Of a stretch of 64,000 bases of DNA, positions 49,155 through 58,419 are shown one piece after another. Origin of the DNA: Candidatus Brocadia sinica JPN1. GTDB taxonomy: Bacteria > Planctomycetota > Brocadiia > Brocadiales > Brocadiaceae. Location: NCBI RefSeq assembly GCF_000949635.1, contig NZ_BAFN01000001.1:868001-932000 (forward strand), read 5' to 3'. The first letter of the stretch is position 1. Every line of letters starts with the position of its first letter. The notes under the pieces were generated by a model that saw only the letters and a program-made list of their open reading frames with translations, had not been told where the DNA came from and did no database searches. Made by a program: the position numbers and the translations under genes.

Positions 49155-51803
49155 TTATTTTAAAATGTCTTTTAAAATATCGCCTATGGGCGACTTCTTG
49201 CCCTGCTGGTCTTTGTCACCTTTTTTGGGTAATCCTATCTTGTCGCCTAATTTCTCCAGTTCTTTCCTGCCGTAATATTTTGCCATGGCGCTGGTTACAT
49301 AGGGTATATCAAGGATAGGCATTGGCTTGTTTATACTTCCCTTTACCGTAATCGGAAGCACCATGCGGTTTTCCGGGTTGAGCAGGGCATTGAGAGGTTC
49401 GGTCTTTTTGGCTAATTTAGCAGAATATTCCGGGGAGAGAACGACCTTGCCCTTAAGGTCGAGACCACTGGTATTACAGTCAATCAGCCCTTCTATAAAT
49501 GCATCGGAATCAGTTGCTTTTGCAGTATGAATATTATGCAGAGCTACCTTCTTTAAATCGATTTTATTACCGGTCATGGAAAAATCACCATCCAGGGAAT
49601 CAAATCGTGTGATCTTTTGTTTTTCCAATTCACTGCCCTCTTTTTCCAGAAACTTAGATACGCCCTTAATACCAAAAAGCGCATCCAGGACCGTATCTAT
49701 AAGGTTTAAATTCATAATCTCTCCCTGGTCGAGCCGGAATGACCCGCTGGCATTCATAGCCCCTTTCTGTTTGCCATCTCCGGCATTGTTTGCCGTAAAA
49801 GACCCGGAAAATATCCCTTTGAATAAACCCTTGTATTGTGTAAAAGTGTCCATTGCTTCTGCCACATGTATATTCGTAATAACCGGTTTCACGTTCCATC
49901 GAAGTTCACGGGGCTTTACTTTACCGTCCATCGCAACGTCTCCCTGGAAGGCATGAACACGGAACCCGTGAATGCCGAGGATATCGTTCTGATAGTCAAA
50001 CTGTGCCTGCATCTTTTCAAAAGGTGCAGCCAACACCTCCCCCTTCTTGACTTCGAGATTGCCACTCCCCATTATTGCCTCATCCTTTTTCACGGCTTGC
50101 ACTTTCATATCCATGGATTCAAAAAAACCTTGAGAAGTTGCAGTTTTCTGGCCATCGTCTGACGACTGAGAGAGTTTGAATGCAAGCCTTGGGGACGAAA
50201 ACTGCAGATTAACAGCAGCATCTTCCATCGTTCCTTTCAAAGAACTTTGAAGGACAAAGTTTCCCTCCGGTTCGTACTCTTTCAGTGCAGGGACCAGCGA
50301 TTCCCAGCCTTTCAGGGACGTATCCTCGGTGTTCATCGAAAGATCAAAACGTGGATTCGTTAAACCGGTAATTTTTCCCGATGTCCTGAGAAACAAAGTA
50401 TGCATTTTGATAACGCATGGGTCTAACTGAATATCATCTCCTGTCTTGCTTGCCTTGATGGAAATTTGACAAGGGATAGGTCTCGGTTTGCGAAATGTTT
50501 CACCATACAGGATATCGAGGTCTTTCATATCCACGTTGCAATCGGCCTGGAGATTACCGATATTTCCCTTCGAAATCATCTCCATGCCCAATGAACCTGA
50601 AAAGCTCACGTCCTTGGGTAAAGATTCCCTGAGAGAAGGGTAAAACAGAAAGGCATAGTCCGGATTGATCGTCTGTGCCCGAAGGGTTATATCCCATTGT
50701 GGTTTCGTATTGAATCCTTCTACATTCCCTGTCAGAGAGATTGTATTTTCATTCATGCTCAAATCCAACCGGTCAATGTTCGCAATTCCCTTTTCCCATG
50801 CGAGCTTCATTTTTTCCAGGAGGGTAATATGCATTTTCCCGAGGGCTTTCTTATCGTTTCCTTCCGCAAGTATCAGTTCTTTGCACTGCATCTGCCCTTC
50901 AGAAGTAACTCCGGAGGCCATATCCCCCCTTAAAGAGATATCCATGCTAATAACCCCATCTATGGGGGATAAAGGCATGTCTGCCGGCAGGTACGATTTG
51001 CAGGTACCCAGATCAAATTCTTCGAGTGACAATGCGATATCCATAAAAAGCCGTTTTATATTCAGGGTATCACCCAGGGGACCAATAGCACCCTTTATCA
51101 TGAAATTTTGCTTCGCACCCCCGGGCAGACGGGCTGTCATGGACATCCGGATTGGTTTATTCACTGATACATCCGTGAATTTCATGTCTAACAAATCTAT
51201 CGTTGTCGTTGTGGTAGTACCCGGCTGAGTGAATTCATCAATAAAATCGATGTGGCCATGATTCAAAGTAAATTTAGAAACCAGCAATCCTGCCAAAAAA
51301 GTATTTCCGTTTTTCACCTCATTTTCATCATTTTCACTACCATTATTTTCATTATCCTTTTTCTCCGTGCTTTCAGTATCTTTCTGTTCTTTAGCTTTCT
51401 GTTCTTTTACCTCGGACCCCATCAGGTCTGCAATATTAAGCTCCCCTTTTGTGTTTTTTATCAGTCTTACCACCGGTTTATCAAGGATTAATTCCTTAAC
51501 TTGAATCTGCTTTTTTAACAGGGGAAATAATTTTACCTTTACCCGCAGGCGTTCCAGATTCAGAAAATCACCAACGCCAAATCCCGGATTTTCTGCAATG
51601 CGGAGTCCCTGAATCTCAGCTCCCAGCCCTTTCAAAATGGTGAGTTTTATGCCGCCAAAATCCAAATCTCTCGCCACGTGCGGCTTCGCAATGTCGATAA
51701 TTTTTCCTTTATATTTATTTAGATCAATAAGAAATGGTGTGACTACTGCACCGACCACAAGAACAAAAACCACGCCCAGAACAATACCAATGATCTTTTT
51801 CAT
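49155..51803 (-). CDS. Large AsmA family protein
   Basis: 882-residue envelope protein: N-terminal membrane helix (IIGIVLGVVFVLVVGAVVTPF), an AsmA N-terminal domain (LNKYKGKIIDIAKPHVARDL), a charged low-complexity linker rich in Lys/Glu/Asn/Asp (about 140-170), long beta-rich repeats, and an AsmA C-terminal domain (GEIMNLNLIDTVLDALFG ... NPENRMVLPITVKGSINKP). Such proteins are thought to form beta-taco lipid-transfer bridges. Ribosome site AGAGGAT. It is convergent with metF with 2 bases between the stops. Confidence 0.9.
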   Translation of the reverse strand: MKKIIGIVLGVVFVLVVGAVVTPFLIDLNKYKGKIIDIAKPHVARDLDFGGIKLTILKGLGAEIQGLRIAENPGFGVGDFLNLERLRVKVKLFPLLKKQIQVKELILDKPVVRLIKNTKGELNIADLMGSEVKEQKAKEQKDTESTEKKDNENNGSENDENEVKNGNTFLAGLLVSKFTLNHGHIDFIDEFTQPGTTTTTTIDLLDMKFTDVSVNKPIRMSMTARLPGGAKQNFMIKGAIGPLGDTLNIKRLFMDIALSLEEFDLGTCKSYLPADMPLSPIDGVISMDISLRGDMASGVTSEGQMQCKELILAEGNDKKALGKMHITLLEKMKLAWEKGIANIDRLDLSMNENTISLTGNVEGFNTKPQWDITLRAQTINPDYAFLFYPSLRESLPKDVSFSGSLGMEMISKGNIGNLQADCNVDMKDLDILYGETFRKPRPIPCQISIKASKTGDDIQLDPCVIKMHTLFLRTSGKITGLTNPRFDLSMNTEDTSLKGWESLVPALKEYEPEGNFVLQSSLKGTMEDAAVNLQFSSPRLAFKLSQSSDDGQKTATSQGFFESMDMKVQAVKKDEAIMGSGNLEVKKGEVLAAPFEKMQAQFDYQNDILGIHGFRVHAFQGDVAMDGKVKPRELRWNVKPVITNIHVAEAMDTFTQYKGLFKGIFSGSFTANNAGDGKQKGAMNASGSFRLDQGEIMNLNLIDTVLDALFGIKGVSKFLEKEGSELEKQKITRFDSLDGDFSMTGNKIDLKKVALHNIHTAKATDSDAFIEGLIDCNTSGLDLKGKVVLSPEYSAKLAKKTEPLNALLNPENRMVLPITVKGSINKPMPILDIPYVTSAMAKYYGRKELEKLGDKIGLPKKGDKDQQGKKSPIGDILKDILK

Positions 51804-52070
51804 AATGTTATCCTCTACCGATAATAATCACGGATCTATCGTTTTCTCAACGCATCTAATCCAGCATTTGGTATAATGTAGCAGAAGTCAGGTATTTTAT
51901 CAAGGGAAACAGAAGCCCCCAACAAACGTTCACACCAAGGAGACCAGACTTGTGTTTTTTTGTCACCCGGTATTTGTTTTCAGGGTCTCATGACTCATCA
52001 GGCATTTTACGCAAAGATGCTGAAAGCCAGTTCAGCCTGACAGGTATTCTATCTAAACGTCATAATTACA

Positions 52071-52100
52071 TTGACATAGTATTGCAGAAAAATTTATACT
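52071..52100 (+). promoter_or_regulatory. Sigma-70 promoter for M48 peptidase gene
   Basis: TTGACA, 18-base spacer, TATACT, about 75 bases before the start. The -35 is perfect. It lies in the 373-base gap between the divergent asmA-like and peptidase genes, in which nothing else was recognised. Confidence 0.7.
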
Positions 52101-52176
52101 GAAACAAAAAGTTCTGTAACAGCCCATATCCATCCTTATCATTTCATCATCTGGTTCAGTTTTTAGGAGGTTTACC

Positions 52177-52980
52177 ATGTTCAAAACGAGATTTTTCGTC
52201 TTACTTACTACAATAGTATTTTTCGTTGGTTGTTCTACCGTGCCAATAACGGGGAGAAAACAGCTTTCTTTCATACCACAGAACCAGCTTATTACCTCGA
52301 GCGCCGATAGCTATCGTCAACTGATATCTGAATCAAAGCTCTCAGGTGATGCACAAAAGAAACAAATGGTTGTTGATGTGGGTCGCAGAATCGCATCGTC
52401 AGCTGAAGAGTTTATGCGTGAAAACGGGATGGAAAAGGAAATACAGAACTACCATTGGGAATTTAAACTTATTGAGGATGATAAGACCGTAAATGCCTTT
52501 TGCATGCCCGGAGGAAAAATTGCCGTGTATACCGGAATACTTCCGGTTACACGGGACGAGGATGGACTGGCGGTTGTGATGGGACATGAGGTTGCACATG
52601 CGCTGGCAAATCATGGCGGCGAAAGAATGAGTCAACTCCTCATCGTTCAAATGGGAGCAACCTCTCTATCTGCAGCGCTCAGCGGCCAACCGGAACAAAC
52701 CCGGCAACTATTGATGCAAGCATTTGGGTTAGGCGCAAATGTAGGTGTTCTTTTGCCATATAGCCGCAGTCATGAACTGGAGGCAGACCATATTGGTCTT
52801 ATTCTGATGGCAAGGGCTGGTTATGATCCCCGAACTGCCATCCCGTTCTGGCAAAGAATGAATAACCTTGGTGGAGAACGGCCACCTGAATTTTTATCTA
52901 CGCATCCGGCGCCTGAAAAAAGGATTCAAGACCTTCAGAATGAACTTCCTGAAGCAATGAAATATTACAAACAGTTTTAA
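52177..52980 (+). CDS. M48 family metallopeptidase lipoprotein
   Basis: 267-residue predicted lipoprotein: hydrophobic signal then lipobox FVGC followed by STVPITGRKQLSFIP, the opening of the LoiP/YcaL/BepA-like outer-membrane M48 peptidases. Zinc site His137-Glu138-X2-His141 in MGHEVAHALANHGGERMS, third ligand Glu in SRSHELEADHIGL, and the late STHPAPEKRIQDL motif are all present. Functions in outer-membrane protein quality control elsewhere. AGGAGGT before the start; intrinsic terminator after. Confidence 0.93.
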   Translation: MFKTRFFVLLTTIVFFVGCSTVPITGRKQLSFIPQNQLITSSADSYRQLISESKLSGDAQKKQMVVDVGRRIASSAEEFMRENGMEKEIQNYHWEFKLIEDDKTVNAFCMPGGKIAVYTGILPVTRDEDGLAVVMGHEVAHALANHGGERMSQLLIVQMGATSLSAALSGQPEQTRQLLMQAFGLGANVGVLLPYSRSHELEADHIGLILMARAGYDPRTAIPFWQRMNNLGGERPPEFLSTHPAPEKRIQDLQNELPEAMKYYKQF

Positions 52981-53049
52981 TTGATCGCCTGAGAGCAAAC
53001 ACAGCCAAACCGTGTTTGAGGGATTGTATTCCGTTCGGGCACCAAACAA

Positions 53050-53084
53050 AAAGCCCCAATATCCTTTTACGATATTGGGGCTTT
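53050..53084 (+). terminator. Intrinsic terminator after M48 gene
   Basis: Perfect 14-base stem AAAGCCCCAATATC / GATATTGGGGCTTT with a 7-base loop. It works on both strands, so it can also serve the convergent cold-shock gene. T run is short. Confidence 0.8.
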
Positions 53085-53192
53085 CATGTCGTAATTATAA
53101 CGATACGTTAACCGGCTACTCCATATTTTTATACACCTTAACTATTGCAACTGATTATTCTTTAAAATATAAGAGTGTGCTTTTCAATAAAC

Positions 53193-53393
53193 TTATAATT
53201 TGACGACTTTTGTGGCTTTGTAGCCCTTCTGGTCCTTTATGACTTCGAACTCGACCTTGTCTCCCTCTGCAAGGGTTCTAAAACCCTCAGTTTCGATCGA
53301 TGTTTGATGCACAAACACATCCTGACCGTTATCCTGGGAAATAAAGCCAAATCCCTTCTTGTCATTGAACCACTTCACTGTTCCATTTGCCAT
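53193..53393 (-). CDS. Cold-shock protein (CspA family)
   Basis: 66-residue single-strand nucleic-acid-binding OB-fold protein with RNP1 (KGFGFIS) and RNP2 (DVFVHQ) motifs; an RNA chaperone. GGGGGTGA is a good ribosome site. The leader carries a terminator-like hairpin at 53441-53471, suggesting control at the RNA level. Confidence 0.96.
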   Translation of the reverse strand: MANGTVKWFNDKKGFGFISQDNGQDVFVHQTSIETEGFRTLAEGDKVEFEVIKDQKGYKATKVVKL

Positions 53394-53440
53394 TCTTCAA
53401 TCACCCCCTCTCACATTTAAAAAAACTTTTCAAAACGAAA

Positions 53441-53471
53441 AAGGCTACAAGGTTGTAAACCTTGTAGCCTT
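53441..53471 (-). terminator. Terminator-like hairpin in cold-shock gene leader
   Basis: Perfect 14-base stem (AAGGCTACAAGGTT / AACCTTGTAGCCTT) with a 3-base loop. On the minus strand it is followed by TTTTTCGTTTTG, the layout of an intrinsic terminator, 48 bases upstream of the cold-shock start. No gene upstream on this strand needs it, so attenuation is possible. Confidence 0.6.
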
Positions 53472-53723
53472 ACTATACCATCAATATATAATACGACTTC
53501 GAAATACAACCGGCCAACATATTAAAGATATGATATCAAACATTATGTAACAAAGCAAAGAAAAATAAAAATATATTTCTTTAGGAATTTCGATGCTCAT
53601 GAAATTCTCTTGCGAGTTACAGGTATTTTTGATAACATCAGGAACCTTTTTATCTGCATTTTCATGATAAAATCATGCACTTCATACGTATTAATCTTAT
53701 CTATTGTGGAAAGGAGTTTTTGG

Positions 53724-56495
53724 ATGTCGCCTAAGTATGTTTATTTCTTTGGCAACGGCTCTGCCGAGGGGAGGGCTGATATGAAACACCTGCTGGGTGG
53801 CAAGGGTGCTAACCTTGCAGAAATGACCAATCTGGGTATCCCCGTCCCCCCCGGATTTACCATAACCACAGAGGTTTGTGATGCGTATTATAAGAATAAT
53901 CAGCAGTACCCGAAAGGTCTTTCCGAAGAAATAGAACAGAATCTGTCCCGTTTAGAAAAACTTATGGGGGCAAAATTAGGTGATCCAGACAATCCTTTAT
54001 TGGTATCCGTCCGGAGTGGCGCCGCAGCGTCCATGCCAGGGATGATGGATACGGTTTTAAACCTTGGTTTAACTCCGGATGCCGTTAATAGGCTTATGAA
54101 AAAGACAGGCAACGAACGTTTTGTGTGGGATGCTTACCGACGGTTTATCACCATGTTTGGTGACGTTGTCATGGGTGTGGAGCGCCACTCTTTTGAAGAG
54201 ATTCTTGATAAATACAAAAAGAAGGCACAGGTAAAAAGTGATACAGAACTCACAACTGACCAGCTTAAAAAAATTGTCGAAGAATTTAAAGCCGTTTATA
54301 AAAAGAAGACACGTGAAAATTTTCCCAACGACCCAAAAGTACAACTCAAGAAGGCAATCGATGCGGTATTTGCCTCATGGAATAATCCGCGTGCCGTAAA
54401 ATACCGGCAACTTTATGAAATTAAGGGACTTCTTGGAACGGCAGTAAACGTCCAGGCCATGGTCTTCGGAAATATGGGAAATCACTCTGCCACGGGCGTA
54501 TGTTTTACGCGAAATCCCTCGACCGGTGAAAACAAATTCTACGGTGAATTCCTCATCAATGCCCAGGGTGAAGATGTCGTTGCCGGAATCCGTACCCCTG
54601 AACCGATTGCCAATCTTGAAAAAGAAATGCCGGAGGTTTACAAACAACTCGTCAAATACAAAAATATCCTGGAAAACCACTTTAAAGATGTCCAGGATAT
54701 AGAGTTCACCATCCAGGAAAACCGGTTGTTCATGTTACAGACAAGGACCGGCAAACGTACCACCCAGGCGGCAGTGAAGATTGCGGTTGATATGGTGAAA
54801 GAAGGGCTGATTGACAAAAAGACAGCAATTTCTCGTATTAATCCCAATGAACTTGATCAGCTGTTACACCCAACTTTTGACCCCAAGGCAAAGAAAGAGA
54901 TTATCGCAGCGGGGCTTCCGGCCTCACCGGGTGCAGCTACGGGAAAGGTAGTATTTAGCGCTGAAGACGCTGAAAAATGGACTCTTGAAAAGAAAGAAAA
55001 GGTTATTCTGGTCAGAAAAGAAACCTCACCCGAGGACATTGGGGGAATGCATGTTGCGAAAGGTATCCTGACAACACGCGGCGGCATGACTTCTCATGCA
55101 GCCGTGGTGGCAAGGGGAATGGGGAAATGCTGTGTTGCCGGATGCGGTTCATTACATGTGGATTATAAAACCCAGACCTTTAAGGTGGATGGCAAGATAA
55201 TAAAAAGGGGGGATTATATCTCGATAGATGGTAGTACCGGCGAAGTGATGTTGGGAATGGTTCCTACTGTTGAACCCGGACTCAGCGGAGATTTTGCCAC
55301 ACTTATGGAATGGGCTGATGATGTCCGTAAACTGAAGATCAGAACAAATGCCGATACACCAACGGATGCAAAAAAGGCGAGGGAATTGGGTGCAGAGGGT
55401 ATTGGACTCTGCAGAACTGAACACATGTTCTTTGGCGAAAACAGAATTGATTCCGTTCGTCAGATGATACTTTCCGCTCCGGACGTAAAAAATTTAAAGA
55501 TAAAGATTACTGCGCTGGAGAAGGAACTGGCAAAGGCCACAAATAATAAAACAGATGCTATTAAAAAGGAATTAATGCAAGTCAAAAAAGAGCTCAAAGA
55601 ACCATTGAATTTATATACATCAGCCCTTAAAAAACTGCTTCCCATGCAGCGTCGTGATTTTGAACAGATATTCACAACAATGGACGGGCTTCCGGTTACG
55701 ATAAGATTCCTCGATCCGCCTCTTCATGAATTTCTTCCACAGGAAGAATACAATCAGAAAGAAATGGCAAGACAGATGAAGATCAGCCTGAAAGAGGTGC
55801 AGGAGAAGGTATCTGCGCTTCATGAATTAAATCCCATGCTGGGTCATCGTGGCTGCAGGCTGGGTATCACATACCCAGAAATTTACGACATGCAGGTGCA
55901 GGCCATCATTGAGGCTGCCTGTAACGTGAAGAAAAAAGGTATTGCCGTATATCCGGAGATCATGTTACCCATTATTAGTACTGAACAGGAATTCAATCTA
56001 TTAAAAGACAATGTCCATAGAATTGCGAAAAATGTTATGGAGAAGAAGGGTATGCAGATTGAGTATATGGTAGGCACCATGATTGAGCTTCCACGAGCGG
56101 CCCTGATAGCGGATAAGATTGCCAAACATGCAGAATTCTTCTCCTTTGGGACGAATGACCTTACCCAGATGACCTTTGGTTTTAGCCGTGATGATGTGGG
56201 TTCCTTTGTACCTGATTACATTGAAAAAGGTATTCTTGAGAAAGATCCATTCCAGATATTGGATCAGGAAGGTACTGGACAACTCGTGGAGATTGGGATT
56301 AAGAAGGGACGAAGCACTCGGCCCGAACTAAAGGTAGGTATCTGCGGTGAGCACGGTGGTAACCCGCAAACCATCTTATTCTGCCATAAGGTGGGAATGA
56401 ACTATGTAAGTTGCTCGCCATTTCGGGTACCTATTGCCCGGCTAGCAGCGGCACAGGCGTCTTTACAGCAGCCGGTATCACAGGCAACTGTTTGA
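53724..56495 (+). CDS. ppdK: Pyruvate, phosphate dikinase
   Basis: 923-residue enzyme that reversibly converts pyruvate, ATP and phosphate to phosphoenolpyruvate, AMP and pyrophosphate. An ATP-grasp domain (LLGGKGANLAEMTNLGIPVPPGFT), the swivelling phosphohistidine domain with His458 in GGMTSHAAVVARG and the PEP-binding TIM barrel with Cys874 in GICGEHGGNP are all intact. Start at 53724 after AAAGGAG; a longer frame upstream is not protein-like. It carries an insertion of Lys-rich helices near 600-650 (LEKELAKATNNKTDAIKKEL). It suits gluconeogenesis from acetyl-CoA-pathway pyruvate, together with apgM. Confidence 0.96.
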   Translation: MSPKYVYFFGNGSAEGRADMKHLLGGKGANLAEMTNLGIPVPPGFTITTEVCDAYYKNNQQYPKGLSEEIEQNLSRLEKLMGAKLGDPDNPLLVSVRSGAAASMPGMMDTVLNLGLTPDAVNRLMKKTGNERFVWDAYRRFITMFGDVVMGVERHSFEEILDKYKKKAQVKSDTELTTDQLKKIVEEFKAVYKKKTRENFPNDPKVQLKKAIDAVFASWNNPRAVKYRQLYEIKGLLGTAVNVQAMVFGNMGNHSATGVCFTRNPSTGENKFYGEFLINAQGEDVVAGIRTPEPIANLEKEMPEVYKQLVKYKNILENHFKDVQDIEFTIQENRLFMLQTRTGKRTTQAAVKIAVDMVKEGLIDKKTAISRINPNELDQLLHPTFDPKAKKEIIAAGLPASPGAATGKVVFSAEDAEKWTLEKKEKVILVRKETSPEDIGGMHVAKGILTTRGGMTSHAAVVARGMGKCCVAGCGSLHVDYKTQTFKVDGKIIKRGDYISIDGSTGEVMLGMVPTVEPGLSGDFATLMEWADDVRKLKIRTNADTPTDAKKARELGAEGIGLCRTEHMFFGENRIDSVRQMILSAPDVKNLKIKITALEKELAKATNNKTDAIKKELMQVKKELKEPLNLYTSALKKLLPMQRRDFEQIFTTMDGLPVTIRFLDPPLHEFLPQEEYNQKEMARQMKISLKEVQEKVSALHELNPMLGHRGCRLGITYPEIYDMQVQAIIEAACNVKKKGIAVYPEIMLPIISTEQEFNLLKDNVHRIAKNVMEKKGMQIEYMVGTMIELPRAALIADKIAKHAEFFSFGTNDLTQMTFGFSRDDVGSFVPDYIEKGILEKDPFQILDQEGTGQLVEIGIKKGRSTRPELKVGICGEHGGNPQTILFCHKVGMNYVSCSPFRVPIARLAAAQASLQQPVSQATV

Positions 56496-56645
56496 TCAAA
56501 TATTTCCCAATCTTTCCCCTGACACAGAGAAAAGCAGTTCTTCTGAGAAGCATTTATGAGATGACAAATGCTCATCTTGAATCCGTTTTATTTTTGGGGG
56601 CGCTTGTAAGGAATGCGGAGGACAGAAATTTCCCAGGTATGTAAC

Positions 56646-56682
56646 AAAAGGCACCTAAGGGACGTATCCTCAGATGCCTTTT
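56646..56682. terminator. Bidirectional terminator between ppdK and CHRD gene
   Basis: AAAAGGCA / TGCCTTTT stem (8 perfect pairs, more imperfect inside), A run on one side and T run on the other, as expected between convergent genes. Confidence 0.75.
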
Positions 56683-56699
56683 GCCTGTACCTTCTTCGT

Positions 56700-57248
56700 T
56701 TAACCACCTTCACTTACATCTTTAAAATTTATTCCTCGAACAGGCAGCACCTGTCCCCTGATCTCCCCATTGGGGAACTCATCGGTGTGAATGTTGAGGT
56801 AGAGTAACCCTTTCTTCAAATCCCTGATCTGTTTTCCCACGAGGGGGCCTACGCTCCCAACTTTTGGACTGCCGGGAACCGGAGTTATCGCAAAGAGAAC
56901 CGGTGCATTCTCTCCCGGATTGGCAGGGCCATGGAAGTGTGCCGCAGTTTCTGACCCAATTAAATTGGTATCGGTAAAGGTTATCGAGTAAAAGAGAAGT
57001 TTTTCGTCTTCTTCAAAGGTTATAAATGCGACTCCAAAGGCATTGCTTTCATTTTGTGGAACTTCCTGCCCCCCGGTCAAAATGGCAGTAAATGCCTTTA
57101 CGCTTTTACCCTCTTGACTATATACACTCAACGGAACTAGCGATACCGTAAAAGCAACTATGAATATGGCCGAAATGATTAGTCCTACCTTTGATATCTT
57201 TGTGCTGGCAATAGCCATGCCCGCAATCTTCCTAAAAATCTTTTCCAT
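56700..57248 (-). CDS. Exported CHRD domain protein
   Basis: 182 residues: a long N-terminal signal/anchor (GLIISAIFIVAFTVSLVPLS, cleaved near VYSQ) and a single CHRD domain (FTAILTGGQEVPQNESNAFG, ETAAHFHGPANPGENAPVLF, LLYLNIHTDEFPNGEIRGQV). The HFHG and NIHT histidines are conserved in the family and may bind metal. Function in bacteria is not known. AGAAGGAG precedes the start. The 298 bases between it and the acyltransferase gene hold nothing recognised. Confidence 0.9.
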   Translation of the reverse strand: MEKIFRKIAGMAIASTKISKVGLIISAIFIVAFTVSLVPLSVYSQEGKSVKAFTAILTGGQEVPQNESNAFGVAFITFEEDEKLLFYSITFTDTNLIGSETAAHFHGPANPGENAPVLFAITPVPGSPKVGSVGPLVGKQIRDLKKGLLYLNIHTDEFPNGEIRGQVLPVRGINFKDVSEGG

Positions 57249-57546
57249 CTTTCTTCTCCTTCTATAAGTAGGTTTTAATTATTTTCTTCTTTAGCTATCC
57301 GACGAAACACAAAAACACAAACATCCACTCATGATCAAAGAAGACCTGCCTGCCTCCTTTCTGCAAAAAGTTTTCATACGATAGATAAGAAAAGACTTTA
57401 TACAATTGGCCTAAAAACAGAAAATATTTGAAAATTATAATTCAAGAGTTCCCGAAGAAATTTTGTACCTGATTTTTTCACAATCCTGCTATTTGTCTCA
57501 CTGGTAAATTTGCAAACCACTTGTTGCATAAATCAAACAGAGTGGC

Positions 57547-58197
57547 TTACCCATTTTTTTGCCGTGCCACGATATCCGCTCTTTCTGTCATTTCTTTCAT
57601 AATTTTTTCTACCAGCAGCCGGTAGTGTTCCGTTTCTTCCTCGCTGAGATTGGGTGGAATATAGATGGGATCACCATACATCATTATTGCACGGGAAAAT
57701 GGTTTCGGAATGCGGAATTTATCCCAGCTCGGAAGCTTCCAATAACGTGATAACCCAACGGTAGTGGGAACAATGGGTAGTCTTGTTTTTTGACTGAGAT
57801 AGATGCTTCCGGGTTGGACAACGAATCTCGGCCCCCGTGGTCCGTCGGGAGTAATTGCAATGGGATGCCCTTCCTGAATCTTATCAACCATAGCCTTTAC
57901 TGCCCGTACGCCACCTCGCGTACTCGACCCTCGTATGACACCGAAACCAAGCCTTTTTATTACCTGGGCGATAAATTCACCATCAGAGTGCTGGCTAATG
58001 AGTACCTGTATATTTTTGTTGCGGCCCACATAGGCAGGGATAAGCATCAGACAATGCCAGAAGGTGTAAATGGCATGGGTGGTTTGTATCTTTTCATTAA
58101 ATCCTTTAGGGTCATCATGAATACGAATGGTTAAGGCCAATATTCTTATGAGCCAGGAACCAAGAATACCTACCAGAAAGAATTTTATTTTTTTCAT
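57547..58197 (-). CDS. DUF374/lysophospholipid acyltransferase-like protein
   Basis: 216-residue protein with one N-terminal membrane helix and the DUF374 domain of the acyltransferase superfamily: TFWHCLMLIPAY, LISQHSDGEFIAQVIKRLGF (H-X-X-D-like active site), GVIRGSSTRGGVRAVKAMV, PIAITPDGPRGPRFVVQPG. It probably transfers an acyl chain to a lipid or lipid A-like precursor. The start at 58197 (MKKIKFFLVG) is preferred to one 11 codons upstream. Confidence 0.88.
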   Translation of the reverse strand: MKKIKFFLVGILGSWLIRILALTIRIHDDPKGFNEKIQTTHAIYTFWHCLMLIPAYVGRNKNIQVLISQHSDGEFIAQVIKRLGFGVIRGSSTRGGVRAVKAMVDKIQEGHPIAITPDGPRGPRFVVQPGSIYLSQKTRLPIVPTTVGLSRYWKLPSWDKFRIPKPFSRAIMMYGDPIYIPPNLSEEETEHYRLLVEKIMKEMTERADIVARQKNG

Positions 58198-58235
58198 TAT
58201 TCTTTTCACCGCGGAGGATGCAGAGGTCACAGAAA

Positions 58236-58392
58236 ATCAGGAAAATTATTAACAACTCGCTGAATACCGTCTTTTAATATTTCAACATGCTTCATAAGCA
58301 GATTCAAGAAGTCCTGGTCCCAATGAACGATGGATATTAATAGCCACACCGGTAATTATTTCTGTTATCTTGTTAAGTCTTTCTTCTTTGTT
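58236..58392 (-). pseudogene. Internally deleted GxxExxY protein gene
   Basis: From ATG at 58392 the minus strand reads [20 protein letters not shown], then [17 protein letters not shown] and a stop, the N-terminus of a GxxExxY protein. Immediately after, in another frame, comes EILKDGIQRVVNNFP, which is the usual C-terminus of the same family. The middle, with the catalytic-looking core, is gone. Flanked by the dispersed CTCTGCG-type motif on both sides. Confidence 0.7.
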
Positions 58393-58419
58393 CATCTCTG
58401 CGATCTCTGCGGTGAACCA

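Noticed and set aside
53610-53723. Longer N-terminus for pyruvate phosphate dikinase
   Set aside because: The added residues are not family-like and a strong ribosome site supports 53724.
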